Shown here piece after piece: positions 49,730 through 59,040 of a DNA stretch of 64,000 nt. The stretch's first letter is position 1; every line of letters starts with the position of its first letter. The position numbers were made by a program, and so were the translations under genes. The stretch comes from Paraburkholderia sp. IMGN_8 (lineage in GTDB: Bacteria; Pseudomonadota; Gammaproteobacteria; Burkholderiales; Burkholderiaceae), in contig NZ_CP150901.1 in NCBI RefSeq assembly GCF_038050405.1, positions 1,488,001 through 1,552,000 of the forward strand, given 5' to 3'. The notes below the pieces were generated by a model. The model worked only from the letters and a program-made list of their open reading frames with translations. It was not told where the DNA came from and did no database searches.

Positions 49730-52700
49730 ATGAATCGGCCACTGGTTCGGTTTCCGCTTCGCGCGACAGGTAGGGCACCTGTCTGGAAGTGGCTCAAATG
49801 GGGGCTGGTAGCGGCATTTTTGTTTGCGCTGGCATTGGCGGCACGCTTTTGTCAGATCGAAATCGAAACCTCGCGGTTGCAGGCGCGCTATCTGTCCGAA
49901 TTGACGAGCGACGTCGCTTTTTCCGTCGCCGACGGTCCAAGTCATTCCATCCGCTTTCCCTTAGCCGACCACGGTCCCTACGACAGCCGCCTTGGCTACG
50001 CTTTGCTGCCGTCATTCCAGCAGCGCCTGCTCGAACGCGGATTTGAAATCCGTTCACAGGCGCGCGATTCCGAGCGGATGCTGTGGCTGGCGGATAACGG
50101 TTTGTTCTTGCCTTACGCGGAAAAAGATCAGGCCGGGCTGCAACTCTTCGACGGCACCGGTACGCCACTCTTTGGTGCACAGTTCCCAGGCCGCGTGTAT
50201 GACGACTTTGACGCGATTCCGCCGCTTGTCGTGGACTCGCTGCTTTTTATCGAAGACCGCTACCTGCTCGACCCGAATCAACCGAACCGCAACCCGGCAA
50301 TCGACTGGGGACGTTTCAGCCGCGCGCTGGCCGATCAGGGCGCGCGTTTGTTCAACCGGCATCAGTCGACGCCCGGCGGCAGCACGCTAGCTACGCAGAT
50401 TGAGAAGTTCCGTCACTCGGCGGGCGGACGCACCGCGGCGCCGCCGGAGAAATTGCGGCAAATCGCGTCGGCCTCGGTGCGTGCGTATCTGAACGGCCCG
50501 CAGACCATGCCCGCGCGCCAGCAGATCGTCGTGCACTATCTGAACTCGGTGCCGCTTGCCGCACAACCGGGTATCGGCGAAGTCAACGGTATCGGCGACG
50601 GTCTTGCCGCGTGGTACGGGCGCGATTTCAATGACGTGAACCGCATCCTCAAAGCGCCTTCGACGCTAGAGAATCTCGACGAGCAAGGCATCGCGTTCCG
50701 GCAGGTGCTGTCGCTGATGATCGCGCAACGTGCGCCGTCGTATTTCCTGAATCACGGCTATGCCGAACTCGAACGCCTGACGGACAGTTATTTGCGCCTG
50801 CTGGCGAGCAACAGCGTCATCTCGATCCCGCTGCGCGACGCCGCGCTGTCCGCGCAAGTGGAACTGCGTCACGCGTCCAGAACGCCGAACGCGGACTCGT
50901 TCGTGTCGCGCAAAGCCGTGACGTCGATGCGCTCGCATCTATTGGTGGCGCTCGGTATCCCGAGTTTCTACGAACTCGACCGGCTCGACCTGCAGGCGAC
51001 CGGCACGCTCAACAACGCTGTGCAGCAGGCGGTCAGCGAACGGCTCGCCGCCGCGGCGACTCGCGACGGCGCAAAAGCCGCCGGCCTCGTGGGATACGAA
51101 ATGCTGCGCGCGTCGGACGATCCGTCGCGAATCGCGTATAGCTTCACCCTGTTCGAACGGCGCGACGGCGCGAACCTCGTGCGGGTGCAAACCGATAGCG
51201 TCAACCAGCCGTTCGACATCAATTCGGGCGCGCGCCTGAATCTCGGTTCGACCGCAAAACTGCGCACCCTCGTGACGTACCTGCAAATCGTCTCCGAGCT
51301 GCATGCGCGTTATGCACCGCTAAGCACAGCGGAGCTGAAAGCCGTCAAACCCGATCCGAACGACAGATTGACGTACTGGGCGCTCGATTACCTGTCGCAT
51401 ACCTCGGACCGCTCGCTGCAAGCAATGCTCGATGCGGCCGTCGAACGCAAATATTCGGCAAGTCCTGGCGAGACGTTCTACACGGGCGGCGGCGCGCAGA
51501 CCTTCAACAATTTCGAAGCCGACGACAACGGCCGCATCCTGACTGTGCACCGCGCGTTCCAGCATTCGGTGAATCTGGTGTTCGTGCGCCTGATGCGCGA
51601 TATCGTGCACTACGAGATGGTTCAGACCACCGGGCCGTCGTCGCAATGGCTTGGCGATCCGGCGACGCGCAAGATGTATCTGACGCGTTTCGCGGATCAG
51701 GAAAGCCGCGTGTACATGAATCGTTTCTACACGAAGTATCACGGCAAAACCCCCGATCAGGCGCTGGCATTGTTGCTGCTCGGCGTGCGTAAATCGCCGC
51801 CTAAAGTGGCGACGGTATTGCGCAGCGTCGCGCCGGATGAATCCAACGCGTGGTTCAACGCGAAGATGCGTGCCGCGTTGAAGAACACGCCGGCCGCTTC
51901 CATGCTGGACGATGTGGATCTCGCGAACCTTTACGACAAGTACGCGATCGACCGCTTCAATCTGAACGACCGCGGCTACATTTCGAGTGTCCATCCGCTC
52001 GAATTGTGGACCATCAACTATCTGCGCGAGCATCCCGATGTGACGCTCAACCAGATGCAGAACGCGAGCCGCGACGTGCGTCTTTCCACGTACTCGTGGC
52101 TCTTCAAGACGCGCTATCACGCCACCCAGGATCGCCGCATCAAGCGGATGGTCGAACAGCGTGCGTACGCTGCGATCGGCAAGTCATGGCAGGCGCTCGG
52201 CTATCCGTTCGCGACGCTCACGCAGTCGTATGCGGCGGCGATCGGCGCGTCAGGCGACCGGCCGGCCGCGCTCGCGCAACTGATCGGCGTGATCGCTAAC
52301 GGCGGCAACAAGGTGCCGACCGAAAGCCTCACGCAACTCGACTTCGCGAAAGACACGCCGTATGAAACGCATTTCGAGCGCGCGGCCGTGGCGCCCCAAC
52401 AGCAGTTGTCGCCGGAAATCACCGGCGTGGTGAGAGGGTTGCTGCGCGACGTCGTAACGGGCGGCACAGCCCGGCGTCTCGCGCAAGGCATGACGTTCCC
52501 CGATGGGCAGACACTCGAGGTGTATGGCAAGACGGGTACCGGCGATCAGCGCTTTAACGTGTTCGCCAAAGGCGCGCGCCTGATCGAGTCGCGCAAGGTG
52601 AACCGCAGCGCAACTTTCGTGTTCGTGATGGGGGATCGTTTCTACGGCACGCTGACCGCGTGGGTGCATGAACCTTACGCGGCGCGTTACGAGTTCACGA

Positions 52701-52810
52701 GCGCGTTATCGGTGCAGCTGCTGAAGTCGCTCGCGCCGGTGTTGCAGCCGTTGCTGCAGGAGCAGCCCGCGAAAACCGCTTCTGCGACGAAGATAACCGC
52801 GGCGCAATAA
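49730..52810 (+). CDS. unusual class A penicillin-binding protein (GT51 + transpeptidase)
   Basis: A 1026-residue inner-membrane protein with one N-terminal anchor (residues 24-40). The glycosyltransferase 51 domain has the catalytic IEDRYLLD (Glu175) and GGSTLATQIEKF motifs. The C-terminal part has an SxxK-like STAKLRTL near residue 507 and a KTGTGDQR motif near residue 934, as in a penicillin-binding transpeptidase. A region of about 430 residues separates the two transpeptidase motifs, longer than in PBP1a/1b. It is monocistronic. It probably polymerises peptidoglycan in a specialised setting. Confidence 0.85.
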   Translation: MNRPLVRFPLRATGRAPVWKWLKWGLVAAFLFALALAARFCQIEIETSRLQARYLSELTSDVAFSVADGPSHSIRFPLADHGPYDSRLGYALLPSFQQRLLERGFEIRSQARDSERMLWLADNGLFLPYAEKDQAGLQLFDGTGTPLFGAQFPGRVYDDFDAIPPLVVDSLLFIEDRYLLDPNQPNRNPAIDWGRFSRALADQGARLFNRHQSTPGGSTLATQIEKFRHSAGGRTAAPPEKLRQIASASVRAYLNGPQTMPARQQIVVHYLNSVPLAAQPGIGEVNGIGDGLAAWYGRDFNDVNRILKAPSTLENLDEQGIAFRQVLSLMIAQRAPSYFLNHGYAELERLTDSYLRLLASNSVISIPLRDAALSAQVELRHASRTPNADSFVSRKAVTSMRSHLLVALGIPSFYELDRLDLQATGTLNNAVQQAVSERLAAAATRDGAKAAGLVGYEMLRASDDPSRIAYSFTLFERRDGANLVRVQTDSVNQPFDINSGARLNLGSTAKLRTLVTYLQIVSELHARYAPLSTAELKAVKPDPNDRLTYWALDYLSHTSDRSLQAMLDAAVERKYSASPGETFYTGGGAQTFNNFEADDNGRILTVHRAFQHSVNLVFVRLMRDIVHYEMVQTTGPSSQWLGDPATRKMYLTRFADQESRVYMNRFYTKYHGKTPDQALALLLLGVRKSPPKVATVLRSVAPDESNAWFNAKMRAALKNTPAASMLDDVDLANLYDKYAIDRFNLNDRGYISSVHPLELWTINYLREHPDVTLNQMQNASRDVRLSTYSWLFKTRYHATQDRRIKRMVEQRAYAAIGKSWQALGYPFATLTQSYAAAIGASGDRPAALAQLIGVIANGGNKVPTESLTQLDFAKDTPYETHFERAAVAPQQQLSPEITGVVRGLLRDVVTGGTARRLAQGMTFPDGQTLEVYGKTGTGDQRFNVFAKGARLIESRKVNRSATFVFVMGDRFYGTLTAWVHEPYAARYEFTSALSVQLLKSLAPVLQPLLQEQPAKTASATKITAAQ

Positions 52811-52813
52811 TGC

Positions 52814-54040
52814 CTAGTAGTCGGCGTCCACCGCCGGCTTCAGAAACAGCTCATGCACCGGCGCGAAGTGCGCATAGAGCGGCAGAATCGCGCCGCCCAT
52901 CGCGCGCGCGTCCGCGCCGATGGTGCCTTCCAGCAGTTGCGGACGCACCATGCCTTCCCATTCGAAACGATCGAGCACACGCTCGGTACGGCGGATGATT
53001 TCGCGTACCAGTTGCCGGTCGAATTCGCCGTCGATCACCACCGCTTCCAGGTCGAGCAGCGCCGCCGCGTTGGTCAGTGCGTTGGCAATCGCGGGGCAAG
53101 CGGTGTCGAGCCATTGCTCGGTCTGCCGCCACAACTCCGGCGACAGCGCACGATGGTCGTGCGCGGCGGCGGCAGGCGCGCCCGCATCGCTCAACAGCTG
53201 TTCGAGCACAAAGCCGGATGCCGCATGCAGTAATTGCCGGGCAGGCTTGCGCGCGCTACCGTCCCTGAGCGGAATCGAACCGACGGCGCCCGCGTTGTCG
53301 TGCGGTCCTCCATGCAAGCGGCCGTCGATCACCAGACCGCCGCCGATAAACGTGCCGACGAACAGATACAGAAAATTGTGAATCCCGCGGCCCTGGCCCA
53401 TCACGAGTTCGGCGGCGCAGGCGGCGGTCGTGTCCTTGGCGAACTCGACGGGCAAGCCTGTCATTGTCGCCACACGGCTGCGCAAGTCGATCTCGTTCCA
53501 CGCTTCCAGCGCTTCGGGCGGCGCGCCGAGAAAGTCACGCCAGCCGCCGAGCCACAACGGCGCGGCCACGCCTACGCCGACCACTTTGCCGGCCTTCGCG
53601 CCGAGCGTCTGGTTCACGCGCGCCAGTTTGCTTTCGAGCGCGGGGAACAGCGTGCGCGGATCGGGATAGGCATACTCGAATACATCGCGGCACACCACGT
53701 GGCCCGCGAAGTCCATCGCCAGCACGTCGAGACTGCGGCGTCCCACCTTGATACCGATGGTGTACGCGCCCTCGGCACGCAACGCGATCGGCACCGACGG
53801 CTGACCGATCCGGCCGCGCACGCGCGCCTGCTTCTCGAGCAGTCCGTCGTCGATCAGACGCTCGACGATCATCGAGACCGTCTGCATCGACAGGCGCGTG
53901 AGACGGCCTACGTCGGCTTTCGGCAGCGGCCCGTGCAAGCGGATCGCCTGCAACACGATCCGTTCGTTGAACTGCCGCATGCCGACCTGATTCGAGCCGA
54001 CCGTGCGTTTGAGGGGCGAGCGGGTACCGGTGGTTTCCAT
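52814..54040 (-). CDS. ROK-family transcriptional regulator
   Basis: A 408-residue NagC/Mlc-like protein. The N-terminal winged helix (VLQAIRLHGPLPKADVGRLT, MQTVSMIVERLIDDGLL) is followed by a ROK sugar-kinase-like domain (VGVGVAAPLW, FVGTFIGGGLVIDGRL, GAVGSIPL). It sits directly downstream of the sugar ABC transporter genes on the same strand and is the likely repressor of that operon, relieved by sugar. Confidence 0.9.
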   Translation of the reverse strand: METTGTRSPLKRTVGSNQVGMRQFNERIVLQAIRLHGPLPKADVGRLTRLSMQTVSMIVERLIDDGLLEKQARVRGRIGQPSVPIALRAEGAYTIGIKVGRRSLDVLAMDFAGHVVCRDVFEYAYPDPRTLFPALESKLARVNQTLGAKAGKVVGVGVAAPLWLGGWRDFLGAPPEALEAWNEIDLRSRVATMTGLPVEFAKDTTAACAAELVMGQGRGIHNFLYLFVGTFIGGGLVIDGRLHGGPHDNAGAVGSIPLRDGSARKPARQLLHAASGFVLEQLLSDAGAPAAAAHDHRALSPELWRQTEQWLDTACPAIANALTNAAALLDLEAVVIDGEFDRQLVREIIRRTERVLDRFEWEGMVRPQLLEGTIGADARAMGGAILPLYAHFAPVHELFLKPAVDADY

Positions 54041-54073
54041 CGTCGAGTGCCGCCGCTCAGCAGGATGAAGACA

Positions 54074-54871
54074 TCATGCAATCGCCTTGACGTCCGCTGT
54101 CTTCGCGCCCGTCATGATCGCGACAGCCTCTGACATGTGGATGTCTTTGGTGTTGACCAGCGCGGCGCGCCGGCCGAGCCGCTGAATGTGAATGCGGTCG
54201 GCGACTTCGAACACGTGCGGCATGTTGTGGCTGATCAGGATCACCGGCAGGCCGCGGTCGCGCACCCGGCGGATCAGTTCGAGCACCATGTTGCCTTCCT
54301 TCACGCCGAGCGCGGCGGTGGGCTCGTCGAGAATCACCACGTGGCGCGCAAACGCCGCGCTGCGCGCCACGGCGACGCCTTGACGCTGACCGCCTGAGAG
54401 GGTTTCGACCGCCTGGCGCATCGAGCGGATGCCGATCTGCAAGTCTTTCATATGCGAGGTCGCTTCCTCCAGCATGCGGCGCTTGTCGATCATCTTGAAG
54501 ATCGAGCCGCGCCAGCCGGGCTTGAGCAACTCGCGGGCAAGGAACAGATTTTCGGCAATGCTCATCGCGGGCGCCACCGCGAGTTCCTGATACACGGTTT
54601 CGATTCCTTGAGCGCGTGCATCCAAAGGGCTGCGGAATTTGACCGGCTTGCCGTCGAGCAGAATCGCGCCTTCGTCGGGCACCGTGGCGCCGGAAAGGGC
54701 CTTGATCAACGACGATTTGCCCGCACCGTTATCGCCGATCACGGCGAGAATCTCGCCGGGCAGCACTTCGAAATCGCAACCGTCGAGCGCGGTGACGTTG
54801 CCGTAGCGTTTGACGAGTCCGCTTGCCTGCAGCACGGGCATCACGGCAGAAGCGGAAGTAGATGTCGACAT
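54074..54871 (-). CDS. frcA: sugar ABC transporter ATPase, FrcA-like
   Basis: A 265-residue ATP-binding protein with one nucleotide-binding domain: Walker A GDNGAGKSSL, signature LSGGQRQGVAVARS, Walker B HVVILDEPTAAL and switch histidine LISHN. Sugar importers of the RbsA type usually have two such domains; a single-domain ATPase is the FrcA (fructose) arrangement. AGGAG precedes ATG 54871. A 15-bp hairpin separates it from the permease gene. Confidence 0.88.
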   Translation of the reverse strand: MSTSTSASAVMPVLQASGLVKRYGNVTALDGCDFEVLPGEILAVIGDNGAGKSSLIKALSGATVPDEGAILLDGKPVKFRSPLDARAQGIETVYQELAVAPAMSIAENLFLARELLKPGWRGSIFKMIDKRRMLEEATSHMKDLQIGIRSMRQAVETLSGGQRQGVAVARSAAFARHVVILDEPTAALGVKEGNMVLELIRRVRDRGLPVILISHNMPHVFEVADRIHIQRLGRRAALVNTKDIHMSEAVAIMTGAKTADVKAIA

Positions 54872-54885
54872 GACTGACTCCTGTC

Positions 54886-54919
54886 GGCCTGAGTTAGCGC
54901 TTTAGCGCTTACTCAGGCC
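54886..54919 (-). promoter_or_regulatory. intercistronic hairpin, permease-ATPase
   Basis: GGCCTGAGTTAGCGC pairs with its near-exact complement across a TTTA loop: 15 pairs with one T-T mismatch. It lies between stop of the permease and start of the ATPase gene and probably tunes transcript stability or readthrough so that subunits are made in different amounts. Confidence 0.7.
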
Positions 54920-54946
54920 CCATGCAAGATAATTGCGGTTGGGTGA

Positions 54947-55933
54947 TCAACCGCGACGATGAGAGAGTTTGTCCGCGGCGACCGCGAGAATCACCAGCAT
55001 GCCGGTAATCAACACCTGGTACACCGAAGAGACGCCGATCAGCGTCAAGCCGTTGCGAAACACGCCGACAATCAGCGCGCCGAGCAGTGTGCCGACAATC
55101 GACCCTCGCCCGCCGAAAAGACTGGTGCCGCCCAGCACGACCGCGGTAATGCTGTCGAGATTCTCGGTTTGCCCCGCTTGCGGATCGCCGACGCCGGTGC
55201 GCGACACCGACAGCAGCGCGGCGATGCCGTAGATCGCGCCGGCCAGCGAATACACCGTGAGCAGGATCTTTTGCGACGAGAGGCCCATCAGGCGCGCGGC
55301 TTCGGCGTTATTGCCGAGCGCGTACAGATGCCGGCCGGGGACGGTGTCGCGTAACACGAACCACGTCGCCAGATACATCAGCAGCGTGAGCACCGTGCCG
55401 TAGGTGACCTCGGCGGGACCGAGCTTGAACGTGTTGCCGAAGAACATGATCGCGTCCGGCAGATTCGACACGCTTTCCGCGTTCGAATAAATCTGCGTCA
55501 GCGCGAAGGCAATGTTCAGCGTACCCAGGGTGACGATGAACGCGGGCAGTTTGATGCGTGTGATCAGTACGCCGTTGAGCGCACCGAATAGCGTGCTCGC
55601 GGCGATGCCGCACAGAATCGCAAGGACGGGCGGCACGCCGAGCGTGACCGCGAATTTGGTCATGATGATCGAGCCGAACGCCATCACCATCCCGCATGAC
55701 AGGTCGATACCGCCGGTGAGCACGATCAGCGTCTGACCGATCGCGATGACGGCGACCACCATCGTCTGCTGCAGGATCAGCGACAGGTTCTGGAAAGACA
55801 GAAACCGGTTGCTCTGCGAGATGAAGAAGCCACAGGCAAGCACCAGCGCGATCAGCGGACCGATTTCAGCGAGCGACGGCAAGCGGTCGGTGAAGTGGCG
55901 CGAGTGGCTGACAGGCGCGGAGGGAGTCGACAT
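54947..55933 (-). CDS. frcC: sugar ABC transporter permease, FrcC-like
   Basis: A 328-residue inner-membrane permease of the RbsC family with eight to ten hydrophobic segments. Family blocks TLIVLTGGIDLSCGMVMAFG and VLGGTSLFGGRGSIVGTLLG (the EAA-like loop) are present. GAGGA precedes ATG 55933. It lies between the binding protein and ATPase genes in one transcript. Confidence 0.92.
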   Translation of the reverse strand: MSTPSAPVSHSRHFTDRLPSLAEIGPLIALVLACGFFISQSNRFLSFQNLSLILQQTMVVAVIAIGQTLIVLTGGIDLSCGMVMAFGSIIMTKFAVTLGVPPVLAILCGIAASTLFGALNGVLITRIKLPAFIVTLGTLNIAFALTQIYSNAESVSNLPDAIMFFGNTFKLGPAEVTYGTVLTLLMYLATWFVLRDTVPGRHLYALGNNAEAARLMGLSSQKILLTVYSLAGAIYGIAALLSVSRTGVGDPQAGQTENLDSITAVVLGGTSLFGGRGSIVGTLLGALIVGVFRNGLTLIGVSSVYQVLITGMLVILAVAADKLSHRRG

Positions 55934-55984
55934 GATGGGTGTCCTCGATGCATGAGCGTGGCTGGCAGGCCACGCGGCAAGTCC

Positions 55985-56014
55985 GGCGGCGGCCCACCAG
56001 GGGAGACCGCCGCC
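55985..56014 (-). promoter_or_regulatory. intercistronic hairpin, binding protein-permease
   Basis: GGCGGCGG and CCGCCGCC are separated by 14 bases just after the binding-protein gene. As in other sugar ABC operons, a hairpin here would keep the binding-protein message abundant relative to the membrane parts. Confidence 0.6.
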
Positions 56015-56029
56015 GCCGTACTATGTGCG

Positions 56030-57034
56030 TTACTTGTTGCCCCAGCAGTTGTCGAGGCCGAACTTCGAGTCCTTGCTGTCGACGCCGGACATTGCTTTGT
56101 CGGTGATGAGCGTCACGCCGGTGTCCTGATAGCCGGAGACCTTCTTGCCGGTCTTCGCATACTCGACGCCCGCCGTCACGCCGAGCGACGCCATCTTCAG
56201 CGGATACTGTTGAGAGGTTGCGGCAATCGCGCCGGCCTTCACATTGCGCACACCTTCGCAGCCGCCATCGATCGAGACGATCATCACGCTCTTATCCTTG
56301 CCCGCTGCTTTGAGCGCGCGATAAGCGCCGGCAGCGGCGGGTTCGTTGATCGTGTAGACGACGTTGATGTCGGGCGACTTCTGGAGGCAGTTTTCCATCG
56401 CCGTCTGGCCCTTCGACTGATCGCCGCGCGTGTCCTGGCTGCAGACCACAGAGGGGTCGCCTTCCTTCACGCCGAAGCCTTGCAGGAAACCGTTGTGGCG
56501 CAACACGCCGACCGACACGCCAGGCGCGAGGTCGAGCGTGGCGATCCTGGCTGGCTTGCCGTTCAGCGCGGCCTTCGCGTATTGGCCGATCAGCACGCCG
56601 GCTTTGAAGTTGTCGGTGGCGAAGAGGGCGTCGGTGGCATCTTGCGGATCGGTCGGCGTGTCGAGCGCGACCACCATCACGCCGGCGGCGCGCGCTTTCT
56701 TGATGCTCGGCACGATGGCTTTGGTATCGCTCGGCGTGATCAGAATCGCTTTCGCGCCGGCCGTCAGCATGTTTTCGATCGCGGTGACCTGGCTCGCGTT
56801 GTCGCCGTCGAACTTGCCGGCCGCGGTGAGCAGCTTGGCGCCGTCTTTTGTGGCAGCTGCTTCGGCGCCCTGTTTCATCTTGACGAAGAACGGGTTGGTG
56901 TCGGTCTTGGTGATGAGACCGACGACCGGTTGGTCGGCAGCCTGGGTGGCGCTCGCGCACCACACGGCGGACGCCGCTACGCACATCGAGACGATTTGCC
57001 TGGCGACAGGATGCCTGCGGGATTTCAGATTCAT
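56030..57034 (-). CDS. frcB: sugar-binding protein, FrcB-like
   Basis: A 334-residue periplasmic binding protein with a signal peptide (VSMCVAASAVWCASATQAAD), then the type I sugar-binding fold starting VVGLITKTDTNPFFVKMKQG. The match in length and blocks is to FrcB of rhizobial fructose importers; the sugar is probably fructose or a related hexose. It is the first gene of the operon. A palindrome lies about 115 bases upstream. Confidence 0.9.
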   Translation of the reverse strand: MNLKSRRHPVARQIVSMCVAASAVWCASATQAADQPVVGLITKTDTNPFFVKMKQGAEAAATKDGAKLLTAAGKFDGDNASQVTAIENMLTAGAKAILITPSDTKAIVPSIKKARAAGVMVVALDTPTDPQDATDALFATDNFKAGVLIGQYAKAALNGKPARIATLDLAPGVSVGVLRHNGFLQGFGVKEGDPSVVCSQDTRGDQSKGQTAMENCLQKSPDINVVYTINEPAAAGAYRALKAAGKDKSVMIVSIDGGCEGVRNVKAGAIAATSQQYPLKMASLGVTAGVEYAKTGKKVSGYQDTGVTLITDKAMSGVDSKDSKFGLDNCWGNK

Positions 57035-57146
57035 GGGACGCTCCTCCGGTTATTGGTAACGATGTCGTGGACTGCGGGCGGTTGGGCACACGAACGCTGC
57101 GCGTTTGCAACCTGGTGCTACGGGACGGCAGTCCGAAGCAGACCGC

Positions 57147-57169
57147 CTAAATCACTCAGCTTGATTTAG
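57147..57169. promoter_or_regulatory. palindromic operator upstream of frcB
   Basis: CTAAATCA and TGATTTAG form a perfect 8-7-8 inverted repeat upstream of the sugar transporter operon. Its AT-rich arms and spacing suit a ROK (NagC/Mlc-like) repressor such as the one encoded at the end of this operon. Confidence 0.65.
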
Positions 57170-57374
57170 TACAGCAGGCGCGCGGACGCTCGTCAAGAAA
57201 GCGATCGGCCGGGACGGTGCTGCACCGGCTTCGCTATAAACGCGGCGCGCCTTATGTGACAGGACTTTTCGGGAGTGGTGCGCTGCAAGATGGAAGCGCG
57301 GGACTTGGGGAAAGTCCTGGCTCGGTTGAAAGCTATTTGAATGCTGAATGAGGTTTTCGCGAGGGGTTAGCCTC

Positions 57375-58613
57375 TTATCTATCCGGCAGCAGAAAGAGAG
57401 GCCGGTCGTCTGCGCGGCAAGTGAGATTCAGGCCGCGTTCCCATGCAACCGTCATTGGATGGGCGACCGCGGCAAACTCGGAATGCGCGGCTGCATAGTC
57501 GTGCAGTTCAGTCGTGGCTTGCTGAACGCCGTGCGCGACTGCATCGAGCGCATGGCGAACGCGCGCGGCGGACAGATCGCAGGCCAGACGGCCGAATTTC
57601 ATCAGCTCGCTGTGCTTCGGATAACGGCTTGTACCGTTGAGCGTCAGAGCCAGCGGGTCATTGGGGATATAGGCTTGCGTACACACGATGTCGAACGCGG
57701 GCGCAAGACGAACGTCTTCGAGCGGATCGTCATACAGGACGCCGAAGTTTTTTAGGTGCGCGTCGCCGTTACGCAGCGCGCAAGACAGCGCGAGCGACGT
57801 AAAGAACTGCGACAGCGCTTCAGCCTTGTTTTGCGGCGAAACCATCTCTTTGATGCGCCTGGCGATACGCTCGTACGTGGACTCGTATTTATCGCTAGTC
57901 GGCATCACATAGAGGGAGCAGAAGTCCTCGAAGCCGCGATAGTGACCTTCCGGCGCCAGATCGAAACGCTCTACGATCAGCAGCGCGCCATCGTCGGATA
58001 GCGATACACGCGGCACAGGCAATCCCGCAATCTCCGCGGCGCGCATGCAGAAGAACTCGTTTGCGGCCAGCCCCGGAAAAACGGCTGGGTCGAACGACTT
58101 GACGATGTGCGTGGTGCCGCGCACCGCGAGATGGTTCGGCCGGGTCTCGTCTACCGCGCGCACGAGTACTTTGGGTTGCACGCCGGCGACGCCGGAGTAA
58201 GTCGCGTATTCCTCGAAGATGTTTTCGAGCAGACCCTCTGTGCCGGGCTTCGCGAGCAGGCTGGAGAGTTGCAGGTTGGGCGCCGCCTCGACACGGGTAG
58301 AAGTCTCCGCGTAGCGAAGGCGGCCGATCTGCGAATGCCCGACCACCTGCAGAACCGAGAACTCGTCGGGATAGGCTGCGGTTCCGCGCAGCATCCGCAT
58401 CACTCTGTCGAGCAGATAGCCTTCCGGAATGTTCGACTGGAAGATCGGATGCAGATGGCTGTAGATCTTGAACTGGTCGGGTCCGACCGGCATCATCAGA
58501 GACACCTTGTCTGCCGGTGTCGCCTCAGGAAGATAGTTGAAGACGTAACAATTGGCCTCGAGCGCGCTTCGGTCAAGGATGCCGATCGGCTTGCTATTGT
58601 TGAAGACGTACAT
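57375..58613 (-). CDS. hipA: HipA-family toxin kinase
   Basis: A 412-residue serine/threonine kinase-like toxin of the type II HipBA system. Visible elements are the ATP loop TYSGVAGVQPKVLV, the IVKSFDPAVFPGLAANEFF block, the catalytic loop NGDAHLKNFGVLYDD and the metal-binding DIV in APAFDIV. In E. coli HipA phosphorylates glutamyl-tRNA synthetase; the target here is unknown. It starts two bases after the hipB stop. Confidence 0.92.
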   Translation of the reverse strand: MYVFNNSKPIGILDRSALEANCYVFNYLPEATPADKVSLMMPVGPDQFKIYSHLHPIFQSNIPEGYLLDRVMRMLRGTAAYPDEFSVLQVVGHSQIGRLRYAETSTRVEAAPNLQLSSLLAKPGTEGLLENIFEEYATYSGVAGVQPKVLVRAVDETRPNHLAVRGTTHIVKSFDPAVFPGLAANEFFCMRAAEIAGLPVPRVSLSDDGALLIVERFDLAPEGHYRGFEDFCSLYVMPTSDKYESTYERIARRIKEMVSPQNKAEALSQFFTSLALSCALRNGDAHLKNFGVLYDDPLEDVRLAPAFDIVCTQAYIPNDPLALTLNGTSRYPKHSELMKFGRLACDLSAARVRHALDAVAHGVQQATTELHDYAAAHSEFAAVAHPMTVAWERGLNLTCRADDRPLFLLPDR

Positions 58614-58615
58614 GA

Positions 58616-58915
58616 TCAGTCCCGCTGCGCCGACGTACGCGTTGCATTGAGCGTTGCCAACTTCAGGCGCTCATTCTCGGCAAGCTGCTCATCCCAACTC
58701 AGCAGCTTTTGCTCTCGCGGCCGGACGACGAGTTCCAGGTTGAACTGATCGCAAAGCGCCATGACTTTTCGGATGCCGACTTCGCTGACCGTGCCGTTCT
58801 CGATTCCCGAAATGGTGGCCCGGCTCATTCGCAACGGGCTGCCAGCCTGCTCCTGGCTCAGGCCCTTCGCCTTGCGGGCGGCACGAATCGCTTTGCCAAT
58901 TTCACTAAAGTCCAT
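58616..58915 (-). CDS. hipB: HipB-family antitoxin, XRE type
   Basis: A 99-residue protein with a Cro/C1-type helix-turn-helix (IGKAIRAARKAKGLSQEQAG, MSRATISGIENGTVSEVGIR). It should bind and neutralise HipA and repress the operon. ATG 58915 (MDFSEIGKAI) is preferred; the frame extends to 58975 but that part covers the operator region. AT-rich TTTTGCAT/ATGCAAAA and ATGCAT motifs lie upstream. Confidence 0.9.
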   Translation of the reverse strand: MDFSEIGKAIRAARKAKGLSQEQAGSPLRMSRATISGIENGTVSEVGIRKVMALCDQFNLELVVRPREQKLLSWDEQLAENERLKLATLNATRTSAQRD

Positions 58916-58930
58916 GATTGCACCGTATGT

Positions 58931-59040
58931 AATGCATAAAATTTTAAGATGCCTGAGTTGATGCATCTTTAACATCTTTTTGCATTATATTTGATGCAAA
59001 ATGGAAATCAAGATGAACGTATCATATACGATGCATTGAT
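58931..59040. promoter_or_regulatory. hipBA operator region
   Basis: An AT-rich stretch with repeated ATGCAT cores: AATGCATA near 58931, GATGCATC near 58960, the inverted repeat TTTTGCAT-N8-ATGCAAAA at 58978-59001, and GATGCATT near 59031. These are likely HipB-binding sites for autoregulation. Confidence 0.65.

Noticed and set aside
55895..57169. 424-codon plus-strand frame opposite frcB
   Set aside because: Antisense shadow; frcB has a signal peptide and binding-protein fold.
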